Made by a program: the position numbers and the translations under genes
Assembly (NCBI GenBank): GCA_030272155.1
Contig: CP126203.1
Span: 1,922,001 to 1,986,000, forward strand
DNA from: Tetradesmus obliquus
Taxonomy: Eukaryota > Chlorophyta > Chlorophyceae > Sphaeropleales > Scenedesmaceae
Direction of reading: 5' to 3'
DNA: 64,000 nt
In this document: in pieces, positions 11,903 to 24,259 of the stretch
Layout: each line of letters opens with the position of its first letter
How positions within the stretch are numbered: the stretch's first letter is position 1
Notes under the pieces: generated by a model
Told to the model about the DNA's origin: nothing
The model's input: only the letters and a program-made list of their open reading frames with translations
Databases searched by the model: none

Positions 11903-12620
11903 GGTCCGGCGCGCCGACTTGTGCTTTATGGCAAGGTGTTGGGTGTGCATTGTGAAAGTTCAAATACTGGTATAAATAGTCTTAAAATGTTGATTTATCA
12001 ATTTGAGAGCCTTACGAATGTCCTGGATGCAGGATGCGGGTTGGCAAGGGTGCCGGTGCATCCCCACTGGAAACTCACTGGTCGGCTAAAAATCACACAG
12101 GTCGTTTTTCTCCCTTACGTTCTTTCCACCAGCATGTGAGGCCTTTACCTGCCTAGGATTGACTTGAGAAGGTAAGAGCAGCGGCCTTCGAAGCGTCGCT
12201 ACAGACGAATTTTCGGTCCGGCGCGCCGACTTGTGCTTTATGGCAAGGTGTTGGGTGTGCATTGTGAAAGTTCAAATACTGGTATAAATAGTCGTAAAAT
12301 GTTGATTTATCAATTTTAGAGCCTTACGAATGTCCTGGATGCAGGATGCGGGTTGGCAAGGGTGCCGGTGCATCCCCACTGGAAACTCACTGGTCGGCTA
12401 AAAATCACACAGGTCGCTTTTCTCCCTTACGTTCTTTCCACCGGCATGTGAGGCCTTTACCTGCCTAGGACCGACTTGAGAAGGTAAGAGCAGCGGCCTT
12501 CGAAGCGTCGCTACAGACGAATTTTCGGTCCGGCGCGCCGACTTGTGCTTTATGGCAAGGTGTTGGGTGTGCATTGTGAAAGTTCAAATACTGGTATAAA
12601 TAGTCGTAAAATGTTGATTT

Positions 12621-13175
12621 TTTTTTTTTTTTTTGAAGCAAGAACGTTACAAGGGCGGACCTAAATAACTGTGCACTTGCTCCATAAAAAGATCCATTGA
12701 GAGAGTGAGGCAACCTGTTCCGCACTCACTCCACAGGTCTCTTGTACCAAGAGACGCTGTCACACGATCATGCAGACAGCCCCTTGCGGAGCAGCCCCGA
12801 AAGGCATCCAGGACCTGACCGAGTGCCCAGACTCCACTAAAATCACAGCCGCGCAATGACGTCCTGTGATGTGTGACATACCGTGACTGGCCCTTGAAAC
12901 AAAATCTGTCCATGGCGTAACTGTCAGCTATCACTGCATGGTGACTTGTACACCTCTACAAGCTGCACTTTACAGGCAGCATTACGACACCTACACAAGA
13001 CGCCTATTAATAGGTGACGGATTGTTGACACAGACAATCCCCACCTGACTATTCATTGACTCTCCACTTCATGCAAAGCACATCCTGCTACTGACCGAAC
13101 ATACACCTATGAGATACGTGGCATTCTGTAGGAAATGACACCACCTCAGGCACACAAAGCCACACACACACAAAC
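12621..13175 (-). mobile_element. 555-bp retroposon copy with 12-bp target-site duplication
   Basis: Read on the minus strand, the element begins in a GT-rich tract (complement of CACACACACAAAC) and passes the hairpin and CCTATTAATAGG. It ends ...GTCCGCCCTTGTAACG-TTCTTGCTTC followed by poly(A), seen here as a T-run. AAATGTTGATTT flanks it at 12609-12620 and 13176-13187, inside one satellite unit. No protein domain is visible. It looks like the 5'-truncated 3' UTR of a LINE. Confidence 0.92.
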
Positions 13176-13931
13176 AAATGTTGATTTATCAATTTGAGAG
13201 CCTTACGAATGTCCTGGATGCAGGATGCGGGTTGGCAAGGGTGCCGGTGCATCCCCACTGGAAACTCACTGGTCGGCTAAAAATCACACAGGTCGCTTTT
13301 CTCCCGTACGTTCCTTCAACCAGCATTTGAGGCCCTTACCTGCCTAGGACCGACACAAGAATGTAAGAGCAGCGGCCTTCGAAGCGTCGCTACAGACGAA
13401 TTTTCGGTCCGGCGCGCCGACTCGCGCTTTATGGCAAGGTGTTGGGTGTGCATTGTGAAAGTTAATTTACTGTTGCAAATATTCGTAAAATGTTGATTTA
13501 TCAATTTTAGAGCCTTACGAATATTCCGGATGCAGGATGCGGGTTGGCAAGGGTGCCGGTGCATCCCCACTGGAAACTCACTGGTCGGCTAAAAATCACA
13601 CAGGTCGCTTTTCTCCCGTACGTTCCTTCAACCAGCATTTGAGGCCCTTACCTGCCTAGGACCGACACGAGAATGTAAGAGCAGCGGCCTTCGAAGCGTC
13701 GCTACAGACGAATTTTCGGTCCGGCGCGCCGACTTGTGCTTTATGGCAAGGTGTTGGGTGTGCATTGTGAAAGTTCAAATACTGGTATAAATAGTCGTGA
13801 AATGTTGATTTATCAATTTGAGAGCGTTACGAATGTCCTGGAAGCAGGATGCGGGTTGGCAAGGGTGCCGGTGCATCCCCACTGGAAACTCACTGGTCGG
13901 CTAAAAATCACACAGGTCGCTTTTCTCCCTT

Positions 13932-13982
13932 TTTTTTTTTTTTTTTTTGAAGCAAGAACGTTACAAGGGCTGACCTAAATAA
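13932..13982 (-). mobile_element. Short retroposon tail with 12-bp target-site duplication
   Basis: The T-run plus about 32 bp of the element's 3' end is flanked by CTTTTCTCCCTT on both sides. Its internal CAGCCC (complement GGGCTG) marks a different subfamily from the CCGCCC copies. Confidence 0.88.
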
Positions 13983-14064
13983 CTTTTCTCCCTTACGTTC
14001 TTTCCACCAGCATGTGAGGCCCTTACCTGCCTAGGACCGACACGAGAATGTAAGAGCAGCGGCC

Positions 14065-14351
14065 AAGGGCCAGTCACGGTATGTCACACATCACAGGACG
14101 TCATTGCGCGACTGTGATTTTAGTGGAGTCTGGGCACTCGGTCAGGTCCTGGATGCCTTTCGGGGCTGCTCCGCAAGGGGCTGTCTGCATGATCGTGTGA
14201 CAGCGTCTCTTGGTACAAGAGACCTGTGGAGTGAGTGCGGAACAGGTTGCCTCACTCTCTCAATGGATCTTTTTATGGAGCAAGTGCACAGTTATTTAGG
14301 TCAGCCCTTGTAACGTTCTTGCTTCCAAAAAAAAAAAAAAAAAAAAAAAAA
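14065..14351 (+). mobile_element. 287-bp retroposon copy with target-site duplication
   Basis: The copy starts at AAGGGCCAGTCACGG and ends GCCCTTGTAACGTTCTTGCT-TCC plus an A-run of more than 20. AGAGCAGCGGCC (12 bp) is present on both sides (14053-14064 and from 14352). Confidence 0.92.
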
Positions 14352-16978
14352 AGAGCAGCGGCCTTCGAAGCGTCGCTACAGACGAATTTTCGGTCCGGCG
14401 CGCCGACTTGTGCTTTATGGCAAGGTGTTGGGTGTGCATTGTGAAAGTTCAAATACTGGTATAAAAAGTCTTAAAATGTTGATTTATCAATTTGAGAGCC
14501 TAACGAATGTCCTGGATGCAGGATGCGGGTTGGCAAGGGTGCCGGTGCATCCCCACTGGAACTCACTGGTCGGCTAAAAATCACACAGGTCGCTTTTCTC
14601 CCGTAGGTTCCTTCAACCAGCATTTTAGGCCCTTACCTGCCTAGGACCGACACGAGAATGTAAGAGCAGCGGCCTTCGAAGCGTCGCTACAGACGAATAT
14701 TCGGTCCGGCGCGCCGACTCGCGCTTTATGGCAAGGTGTTGGGTGTGCATTGTGAAAGTTAATTTACTGTTGCAAATATTCGTAAAATGTTGATTTATCA
14801 ACTTTAGAGCCTTACGAATATTCCGGATGCAGGATGCGGGTTGGCAAGGGTGCCGGTGCATCCCCACTGGAAATTCACTGGTCGGCTAAAAATCACACAG
14901 GTCGCTTTTCTCCTGTACGTTCCTTCAACCAGCATTTGAGGCCCTTACCTACCTAGGACCGACTTGAGAAGGTAAGAGCAGCGGCCTTCGAAGCGTCGCT
15001 ACAGACGAATTTTCGGTCCGGCGCGCCGACTTGTGCTTTATGGCAAGGTGTTGGGTGTGCATTGTGAAAGTTCAAATACTGGTAGAAATAGTCGTAAAAT
15101 GTTGATTTATCAATTTTAGAGCCTTACGAATGTCCTGGATGCAGGATGCGGGTTGGCAAGGGTGCCGGTGCATCCCCACTGGAAACTCACTGGTCGGCTA
15201 AAAATCACACAGGTCGCTTTTCTCCCTTACGTTCTTTCCACCAGCATGTGAGGCCCTTACCTGCCTAGGACCGACTTGAGAAGGTAAGAGCAGCGGCCTT
15301 CGAAGCGTCGCTACAGACGAATTTTCGGTCCGGCGCGCCGACTTGCGCTTTATGGCAAGGTGTTGGGTGTGCATTGTGAAAGTTAATTTACTGTTGCAAA
15401 TATTCGTAAAATGTTTATTTATCAATTTTAGAGCCTTACGAATATTCCGGATGCAGGATGCGGGTTGGCAAGGGTGCCGGTGCATCCCCACTGGAAATTC
15501 ACTGGTCGGCTAAAAATCACACAGGTCGCTTTTCTCCCGTACGTTCCTTCAACCAGCATTTGAGGCCCTTACCTGCCTAGGACCGACACAAGAATAAGAG
15601 CAGCGGCCTTCGAAGCGTCGCTACAGACGAATTTTCGGTCCGGCGCGCCGACTTGTGCTTTATTGCAAGGTGTTGGGTGTGCATTGTGAAAGTTCAAATA
15701 CTGGTATAAAAAGTCTTAAAATGTTGATTTATCAATTTGAGAGCCTAACGAATGTCCTGGATGCAGGATGCGGGTTGGCAAGGGTGCCGGTGCATCCCCA
15801 CTGGAAACTCACTGGTCGGCTAAAAATCACACAGGTCGCTTTTCTCCCTTACGTTCTTTCCACCAGCATGTTAGGCCCTTACCTGCCTAGGACCGACTTG
15901 AGAAGGTAAGAGCAGCGGCCTTCGAAGCGTCGCTACAGACGAATTTTCGGTCCGGCGCGCCGACTTGTGCTTTATGGCAAGGTGTTGGGTGTGCATTGTG
16001 AAAGTTCAAATACTGGTATAAATAGTCGTAAAATGTTGATTTATCAATTTGAGAGCCTTACGAATGTCCTGGATGCAGGATGCGGGTTGGCAAGGGTGCC
16101 GGTGCATCCCCACTGGAAACTCACTGGTCGGCTAAAAATCACACAGGTCGCTTTTCTCCCTTACGTTCTTTCCACCAGCATGTGAGGCCCTTACCTGCCT
16201 AGGACCGACTTGAGAAGGTAAGAGCAGCGGCCTTCGAAGCGTCGCTACAGACGAATTTTTGGTCCGGCGCGCCGACTTGTGCTTTATGGCAAGGTGTTGG
16301 GTGTGCATTGTGAAAGTTCAAATACTGGTATAAATAGTCTTAAAATGTTGATTTATCAATTTGAGAGCCTTACGAATGTCCTGGATGCAGGATGCGGGTT
16401 GGCAAGGGTGCCGGTGCATCCCCACTGGAAACTCACTGGTCGGCTAAAAATCACACAGGTCGTTTTTCTCCCTTACGTTCTTTCCACCAGCATGTGAGGC
16501 CTTTACCTGCCTAGGATTGACTTGAGAAGGTAAGAGCAGCGGCCTTCGAAGCGTCGCTACAGACGAATTTTCGGTCCGGCGCGCCGACTTGTGCTTTATG
16601 GCAAGGTGTTGGGTGTGCATTGTGAAAGTTCAAATACTGGTATAAATAGTCGTAAAATGTTGATTTATCAATTTTAGAGCCTTACGAATGTCCTGGATGC
16701 AGGATGCGGGTTGGCAAGGGTGCCGGTGCATCCCCACTGGAAACTCACTGGTCGGCTAAAAATCACACAGGTCGCTTTTCTCCCTTACGTTCTTTCCACC
16801 GGCATGTGAGGCCTTTACCTGCCTAGGACCGACTTGAGAAGGTAAGAGCAGCGGCCTTCGAAGCGTCGCTACAGACGAATTTTCGGTCCGGCGCGCCGAC
16901 TTGTGCTTTATGGCAAGGTGTTGGGTGTGCATTGTGAAAGTTCAAATACTGGTATAAATAGTCGTAAAATGTTGATTT

Positions 16979-17535
16979 TTGTTTTTTTTTTTTTGAAGCA
17001 AGAACGTTACAAGGGCGGACCTAAATAACTGTGCACTTGCTCCATAAAAAGATCCATTGAGAGAGTGAGGCAACCTGTTCCGCACTCACTCCACAGGTCT
17101 CTTGTACCAAGAGACGCTGTCACACGATCATGCAGACAGCCCCTTGCGGAGCAGCCCCGAAAGGCATCCAGGACCTGACCGAGTGCCCAGACTCCACTAA
17201 AATCACAGCCGCGCAATGACGTCCTGTGATGTGTGACATACCGTGACTGGCCCTTGAAACAAAATCTGTCCATGGCGTAACTGTCAGCTATCACTGCATG
17301 GTGACTTGTACACCTCTACAAGCTGCACTTTACAGGCAGCATTACGACACCTACACAAGACGCCTATTAATAGGTGACGGATTGTTGACACAGACAATCC
17401 CCACCTGACTATTCATTGACTCTCCACTTCATGCAAAGCACATCCTGCTACTGACCGAACATACACCTATGAGATACGTGGCATTCTGTAGGAAATGACA
17501 CCACCTCAGGCACACAAAGCCACACACACACAAAC
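16979..17535 (-). mobile_element. Duplicate of the 12621 retroposon insertion
   Basis: It has the same target AAATGTTGATTT (16967-16978 and 17536-17547). The T-run now contains a G. It belongs to the second copy of the 4.36-kb block. Confidence 0.9.
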
Positions 17536-18291
17536 AAATGTTGATTTATCAATTTGAGAGCCTTACGAATGTCCTGGATGCAGGATGCGGGTTGGCAAGG
17601 GTGCCGGTGCATCCCCACTGGAAACTCACTGGTCGGCTAAAAATCACACAGGTCGCTTTTCTCCCGTACGTTCCTTCAACCAGCATTTGAGGCCCTTACC
17701 TGCCTAGGACCGACACAAGAATGTAAGAGCAGCGGCCTTCGAAGCGTCGCTACAGACGAATTTTCGGTCCGGCGCGCCGACTCGCGCTTTATGGCAAGGT
17801 GTTGGGTGTGCATTGTGAAAGTTAATTTACTGTTGCAAATATTCGTAAAATGTTGATTTATCAATTTTAGAGCCTTACGAATATTCCGGATGCAGGATGC
17901 GGGTTGGCAAGGGTGCCGGTGCATCCCCACTGGAAACTCACTGGTCGGCTAAAAATCACACAGGTCGCTTTTCTCCCGTACGTTCCTTCAACCAGCATTT
18001 GAGGCCCTTACCTGCCTAGGACCGACACGAGAATGTAAGAGCAGCGGCCTTCGAAGCGTCGCTACAGACGAATTTTCGGTCCGGCGCGCCGACTTGTGCT
18101 TTATGGCAAGGTGTTGGGTGTGCATTGTGAAAGTTCAAATACTGGTATAAATAGTCGTGAAATGTTGATTTATCAATTTGAGAGCGTTACGAATGTCCTG
18201 GAAGCAGGATGCGGGTTGGCAAGGGTGCCGGTGCATCCCCACTGGAAACTCACTGGTCGGCTAAAAATCACACAGGTCGCTTTTCTCCCTT

Positions 18292-18341
18292 TTTTTTTTT
18301 TTTTTTTGAAGCAAGAACGTTACAAGGGCTGACCTAAATAA
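18292..18341 (-). mobile_element. Duplicate of the 13932 retroposon tail
   Basis: The flanks are the same CTTTTCTCCCTT words, with a T-run slightly shorter than in the first copy. Confidence 0.87.
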
Positions 18342-18423
18342 CTTTTCTCCCTTACGTTCTTTCCACCAGCATGTGAGGCCCTTACCTGCCTAGGACCGAC
18401 ACGAGAATGTAAGAGCAGCGGCC

Positions 18424-18710
18424 AAGGGCCAGTCACGGTATGTCACACATCACAGGACGTCATTGCGCGACTGTGATTTTAGTGGAGTCTGGGCACTCGG
18501 TCAGGTCCTGGATGCCTTTCGGGGCTGCTCCGCAAGGGGCTGTCTGCATGATCGTGTGACAGCGTCTCTTGGTACAAGAGACCTGTGGAGTGAGTGCGGA
18601 ACAGGTTGCCTCACTCTCTCAATGGATCTTTTTATGGAGCAAGTGCACAGTTATTTAGGTCAGCCCTTGTAACGTTCTTGCTTCCAAAAAAAAAAAAAAA
18701 AAAAAAAAAA
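18424..18710 (+). mobile_element. Duplicate of the 14065 retroposon
   Basis: The junctions are identical (AGAGCAGCGGCC on both sides); it is carried by the second 4.36-kb block. Confidence 0.9.
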
Positions 18711-20593
18711 AGAGCAGCGGCCTTCGAAGCGTCGCTACAGACGAATTTTCGGTCCGGCGCGCCGACTTGTGCTTTATGGCAAGGTGTTGGGTGTGCATTG
18801 TGAAAGTTCAAATACTGGTATAAAAAGTCTTAAAATGTTGATTTATCAATTTGAGAGCCTAACGAATGTCCTGGATGCAGGATGCGGGTTGGCAAGGGTG
18901 CCGGTGCATCCCCACTGGAACTCACTGGTCGGCTAAAAATCACACAGGTCGCTTTTCTCCCGTAGGTTCCTTCAACCAGCATTTTAGGCCCTTACCTGCC
19001 TAGGACCGACACGAGAATGTAAGAGCAGCGGCCTTCGAAGCGTCGCTACAGACGAATATTCGGTCCGGCGCGCCGACTCGCGCTTTATGGCAAGGTGTTG
19101 GGTGTGCATTGTGAAAGTTAATTTACTGTTGCAAATATTCGTAAAATGTTGATTTATCAACTTTAGAGCCTTACGAATATTCCGGATGCAGGATGCGGGT
19201 TGGCAAGGGTGCCGGTGCATCCCCACTGGAAATTCACTGGTCGGCTAAAAATCACACAGGTCGCTTTTCTCCTGTACGTTCCTTCAACCAGCATTTGAGG
19301 CCCTTACCTACCTAGGACCGACTTGAGAAGGTAAGAGCAGCGGCCTTCGAAGCGTCGCTACAGACGAATTTTCGGTCCGGCGCGCCGACTTGTGCTTTAT
19401 GGCAAGGTGTTGGGTGTGCATTGTGAAAGTTCAAATACTGGTAGAAATAGTCGTAAAATGTTGATTTATCAATTTTAGAGCCTTACGAATGTCCTGGATG
19501 CAGGATGCGGGTTGGCAAGGGTGCCGGTGCATCCCCACTGGAAACTCACTGGTCGGCTAAAAATCACACAGGTCGCTTTTCTCCCTTACGTTCTTTCCAC
19601 CAGCATGTGAGGCCCTTACCTGCCTAGGACCGACTTGAGAAGGTAAGAGCAGCGGCCTTCGAAGCGTCGCTACAGACGAATTTTCGGTCCGGCGCGCCGA
19701 CTTGTGCTTTATGGCAAGGTGTTGGGTGTGCATTGTGAAAGTTCAAATACTGGTATAAATAGTCGTAAAATGTTGATTTATCAATTTGAGAGCCTTACGA
19801 ATGTCCTGGATGCAGGATGCGGGTTGGCAAGGGTGCCGGTGCATCCCCACTGGAAACTCACTGGTCGGCTAAAAATCACACAGGTCGCTTTTCTCCCGTA
19901 CGTTCCTTCAACCAGCATGTGAGGCCCTTACCTGCCTAGGACCGACACAAGAATGTAAGAGCAGCGGCCTTCGAAGCGTCGCTACAGACGAATTTTCCGT
20001 CCGGCGCGCCGACTTGTGCTTTATTGCAAGGTGTTGGGTGTGCATTGTGAAAGTTCAAATACTGGTATAAATAGTCGTGAAATGTTGATTTATTAATTTG
20101 AGAGCGTTACGAATGTCCTGGAAGCAGGATGCGGGTTGGCAAGGGTGCCGGTGCATCCCCACTGGAAACTCACTGGTCGGCTAAAAATCACACAGGTCGC
20201 TTTTCTCCCTTACGTTCTTTCCACCAGCATGTGAGGCCCTTACCTGCCTAGGACCGACTTGAGAAGGTAAGAGCAGCGGCCTTCGAAGCGTCGCTACAGA
20301 CGAATTTTCGGTCCGGCGCGCCGACTCGCGCTTTATGGCAAGGTGTTGGGTGTGCATTGTGAAAGTTAATTTACTGTTGCAAATATTCGTAAAATGTTGA
20401 TTTATCAATTTTAGAGCCTTACGAATATTCCGGATGCAGGATGCGGGTTGGCAAGGGTGCCGGTGCATCCCCACTGGAAACTCACTGGTCGGCTAAAAAT
20501 CACACAGGTCGCTTTTCTCCCGTACGTTCCTTCAACCAGCATTTGAGGCCCTTACCTGCCTAGGACCGACACGAGAATGTAAGAGCAGCGGCC

Positions 20594-20877
20594 AAGGGCC
20601 AGTCACGGTATGTCACACATCACAGGACGTCATTGCGCGACTGTGATTTTAGTGGAGTCTGGGCACTCGGTCAGGTCCTGGATGCCTTTCGGGGCTGCTC
20701 CGCAAGGGGCTGTCTGCATGATCGTGTGACAGCGTCTCTTGGTACAAGAGACCTGTGGAGTGAGTGCGGAACAGGTTGCCTCACTCTCTCAATGGATCTT
20801 TTTATGGAGCAAGTGCACAGTTATTTAGGTCAGCCCTTGTAACGTTCTTGCTTCCAAAAAAAAAAAAAAAAAAAAAA
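20594..20877 (+). mobile_element. Third copy of the 14065-type retroposon
   Basis: The AGAGCAGCGGCC flanks are the same, but the neighbouring units differ from 14 kb and 18.4 kb and there is no 13932-type tail just upstream. This copy reached its place by a separate exchange. Confidence 0.88.
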
Positions 20878-21580
20878 AGAGCAGCGGCCTTCGAAGCGTC
20901 GCTACAGACGAATTTTCGGTCCGGCGCGCCGACTTGTGCTTTATGGCAAGGTGTTGGGTGTGCATTGTGAAAGTTCAAATACTGGGAGAAATAGTCGTAA
21001 AATGTTGATTTATCAATTTGAGAGCCTTACGAATGTCCTGGATGCAGGATGAGGGTTGGCAAGGGTGCCGGTGCATCCCCACTGGAAACTCACTGGTCGG
21101 CTAAAAATCACACAGGTCGCTTTTCTCCCTTACGTTCTTTCCACCAGCATGTTAGGCCCTTACCTGCCTAGGACCGACTTGAGAAGGTAAGAGCAGCGGC
21201 CTTCGAAGCGTCGCTACAGACGAATTTTCGGTCCGGCGCGCCGACTTGTGCTTTATGGCAAGGTGTTGGGTGTGCATTGTGAAAGTTCAAATACTGGTAT
21301 AAATAGTCGTAAAATGTTGATTTATCAATTTGAGAGCCTTACGAATGTCCTGGATGCAGGATGCGGGTTGGCAAGGGTGCCGGTGCATCCCCACTGGAAA
21401 CTCACTGGTCGGCTAAAAATCACACAGGTCGCTTTTCTCCCTTACGTTCTTTCCACCAGCATGTGAGGCCTTTACCTGCCTAGGATTGACTTGAGAAGGT
21501 AAGAGCAGCGGCCTTCGAAGCGTCGCTACAGACGAATTTTCGGTCCGGCGCGCCGACTTGTGCTTTATGGCAAGGTGTTG

Positions 21581-21615
21581 CGCCCTTGTAACGTTCTTGC
21601 TTCAAAAAAAAAAAA
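21581..21615 (+). mobile_element. 5'-truncated retroposon tail, TGGCAAGGTGTTG site
   Basis: It has the same junctions as 7746. The downstream unit is type A, as at 9041. Confidence 0.88.
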
Positions 21616-22350
21616 TGGCAAGGTGTTGGGTGTGCATTGTGAAAGTTAATTTACTGTTGCAAATATTCGTAAAATGTTGATTTATCAATTTGAGAGCGTT
21701 ACGAATATTCCGGATGCAGGATGCGGGTTGGCAAGGGTGCCGGTGCATCCCCACTGGAAATTCACTGGTCGGCTAAAAATCACACAGGTCGCTTTTCTCC
21801 CGTACGTTCCTTCAACCAGCATTTAAGGCCCTTACCTGCCTAGGACCGACACAAGAATGTAAGAGCAGCGGCCTTCGAAGCGTCGCTACAGACGAATTTT
21901 CGGTCCGGCGCGCCGACTTGTGTTTTATGGCAAGGTGTTGGGTGTGCATTGTGAAAGTTCAAATACTGGTATATATAGTCGTAAAATGTTGATTTATCAA
22001 TTTTAGAGCCTTACGAATGTCCTGGATGCAGGATGCGGGTTGGCAAGGGTGCCGGTGCATCCCCACTGGAAACTCACTGGTCGGCTAAAAATCACACAGG
22101 TCGCTTTTCTCCCGTACGTTCCTTCAACCAGCATGTGAGGCCCTTACCTGCCTAGGACCGACACAAGAATGTAAGAGCAGCGGCCTTCGAAGCGTCGCTA
22201 CAGACGAATTTTCCGTCCGGCGCGCCGACTTGTGCTTTATTGCAAGGTGTTGGGTGTGCATTGTGAAAGTTCAAATACTGGTATAAATAGTCGTAAAATG
22301 TTGATTTATCAATTTGAGAGCGTTACGAATGTCCTGGATGCAGGATGCGG

Positions 22351-22401
22351 TTTTTTTTTTTTTTTTTGAAGCAAGAACGTTACAAGGGCTGACCTAAATA
22401 A
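22351..22401 (-). mobile_element. Retroposon tail remnant, ATGCGG junction
   Basis: This is the same deletion-type junction as at 5677. Confidence 0.8.
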
Positions 22402-24207
22402 CTTTTCTCCCTTACGTTCTTTCCACCAGCATGTGAGGCCCTTACCTGCCTAGGACCGACACAAGAATGTAAGAGCAGCGGCCTTCGAAGCGTCGCTACA
22501 GACGAATTTTCGGTCCGGCGCGCCGACTTGTGCTTCATGGCAAGGTGTTGGGTGTGCATTGTGAAAGTTCAAATACTGGTATAAATAGTCTTAAAATGTT
22601 GATTTATCAATTTGAGAGCCTTACGAATGTCCTGGATGCAGGATGCGGGTTGGCAAGGGTGCCGGTGCATCCCCACTGGAACTCACTGGTCGGCTAAAAA
22701 TCACACAGGTCGCTTTTCTCCCGTACGTTCCTTCAACCAGCATTTGAGGCCCTTACCTGCCTAGGACCGACACGAGAATGTAAGAGCAGCGGCCTTCGAA
22801 GCGTCGCTACAGACGAATTTTCGGTCCGGCGCGCCGACTCGCGCTTTATGGCAAGGTGTTGGGTGTGCATTGTGAAAGTTAATTTACTGTTGCAAATATT
22901 CGTAAAATGTTGATTTATCAATTTGAGAGCGTTACGAATATTCCGGATGCAGGATGCGGGTTGGCAAGGGTGCCGGTGCATCCCCACTGGAAATTCACTG
23001 GTCGGCTAAAAATCACACAGGTCGCTTTTCTCCCGTACGTTCCTTCAACCAGCATGTGAGGCCCTTACCTGCCTAGGACCGACACGAGAATGTAAGAGCA
23101 GCGGCCTTCGAAGCGTCGCTACAGACGAATTTTCGGTCCGGCGCGCCGACTCGCGCTTTATGGCAAGGTGTTGGGTGTGCATTGTGAAAGTTAATTTACT
23201 GTTGCAAATATTCGTAAAATGTTGATTTATCAATTTGAGAGCGTTACGAATATTCCGGATGCAGGATGCGGGTTGGCAAGGGTGCCGGTGCATCCCCACT
23301 GGAAATTCACTGGTCGGCTAAAAATCACACAGGTCGCTTTTCTCCCGTACGTTCCTTCAACCAGCATTTGAGGCCCTTACCTGCCTAGGACCGACACAAG
23401 AATGTAAGAGCAGCGGCCTTCGAAGCGTCGCTACAGACGAATTTTCGGTCCGGCGCGCCGACTTGTGCTTTATGGCAAGGTGTTGGGTGTGCATTGTGAA
23501 AGTTCAAATACTGGTATAAAAAGTCTTAAAATGTTGATTTATCAATTTGAGAGCCTTACGAATATTCCGGATGCAGGATGCGGGTTGGCAAGGGTGCCGG
23601 TGCATCCCCACTGGAAACTCACTGGTCGGCTAAAAATCACACAGGTCGCTTTTCTCCCGTACGTTCCTTCAACCAGCATTTGAGGCCCTTACCTGCCTAG
23701 GACCGACACGAGAATGTAAGAGCAGCGGCCTTCGAAGCGTCGCTACAGACGAATTTTCGGTCCGGCGCGCCGACTTGTGTTTTATGGCAAGGTGTTGGGT
23801 GTGCATTGTGAAAGTTCAAATACTGGTATAAATAGTCGTAAAATGTTGATTTATCAATTTTAGAGCCTTACGAATGTCCTGGATGCAGGATGCGGGTTGG
23901 CAAGGGTGCCGGTGCATCCCCACTGGAAACTCACTGGTCGGCTAAAAATCACACAGGTCGCTTTTCTCCCGTACGTTCCTTCAACCAGCATGTGAGGCCC
24001 TTACCTGCCTAGGACCGACACAAGAATGTAAGAGCAGCGGCCTTCGAAGCGTCGCTACAGACGAATTTTCCGTCCGGCGCGCCGACTTGTGCTTTATTGC
24101 AAGGTGTTGGGTGTGCATTGTGCAAGTTCAAATACTGGTATAAATAGTCGTAAAATGTTGATTTATCAATTTGAGAGCGTTACGAATGTCCTGGATGCAG
24201 GATGCGG

Positions 24208-24259
24208 TTTTTTTTTTTTTTTTTTGAAGCAAGAACGTTACAAGGGCTGACCTAAATAA
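24208..24259 (-). mobile_element. Retroposon tail remnant, ATGCGG junction
   Basis: This is the second member of the 1.86-kb tandem pair and the counterpart of 5677 in the 18.5-kb-offset duplication. Confidence 0.8.

Larger units (their letters stand above)
10980..19697 (+). repeat. 4.36-kb tandem duplication (10980-15338 and 15339-19697)
   Basis: Landmarks repeat at a constant offset of 4358-4360 bp: retroposons at 12621/16979, 13932/18292 and 14065/18424, and rare variants such as GAATATTCGG at about 14695/19054. The offset changes only at homopolymer runs. The first copy starts at a unit with GACTTGCGC, and so does the second, which fixes the junction near 15339. Confidence 0.9.
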
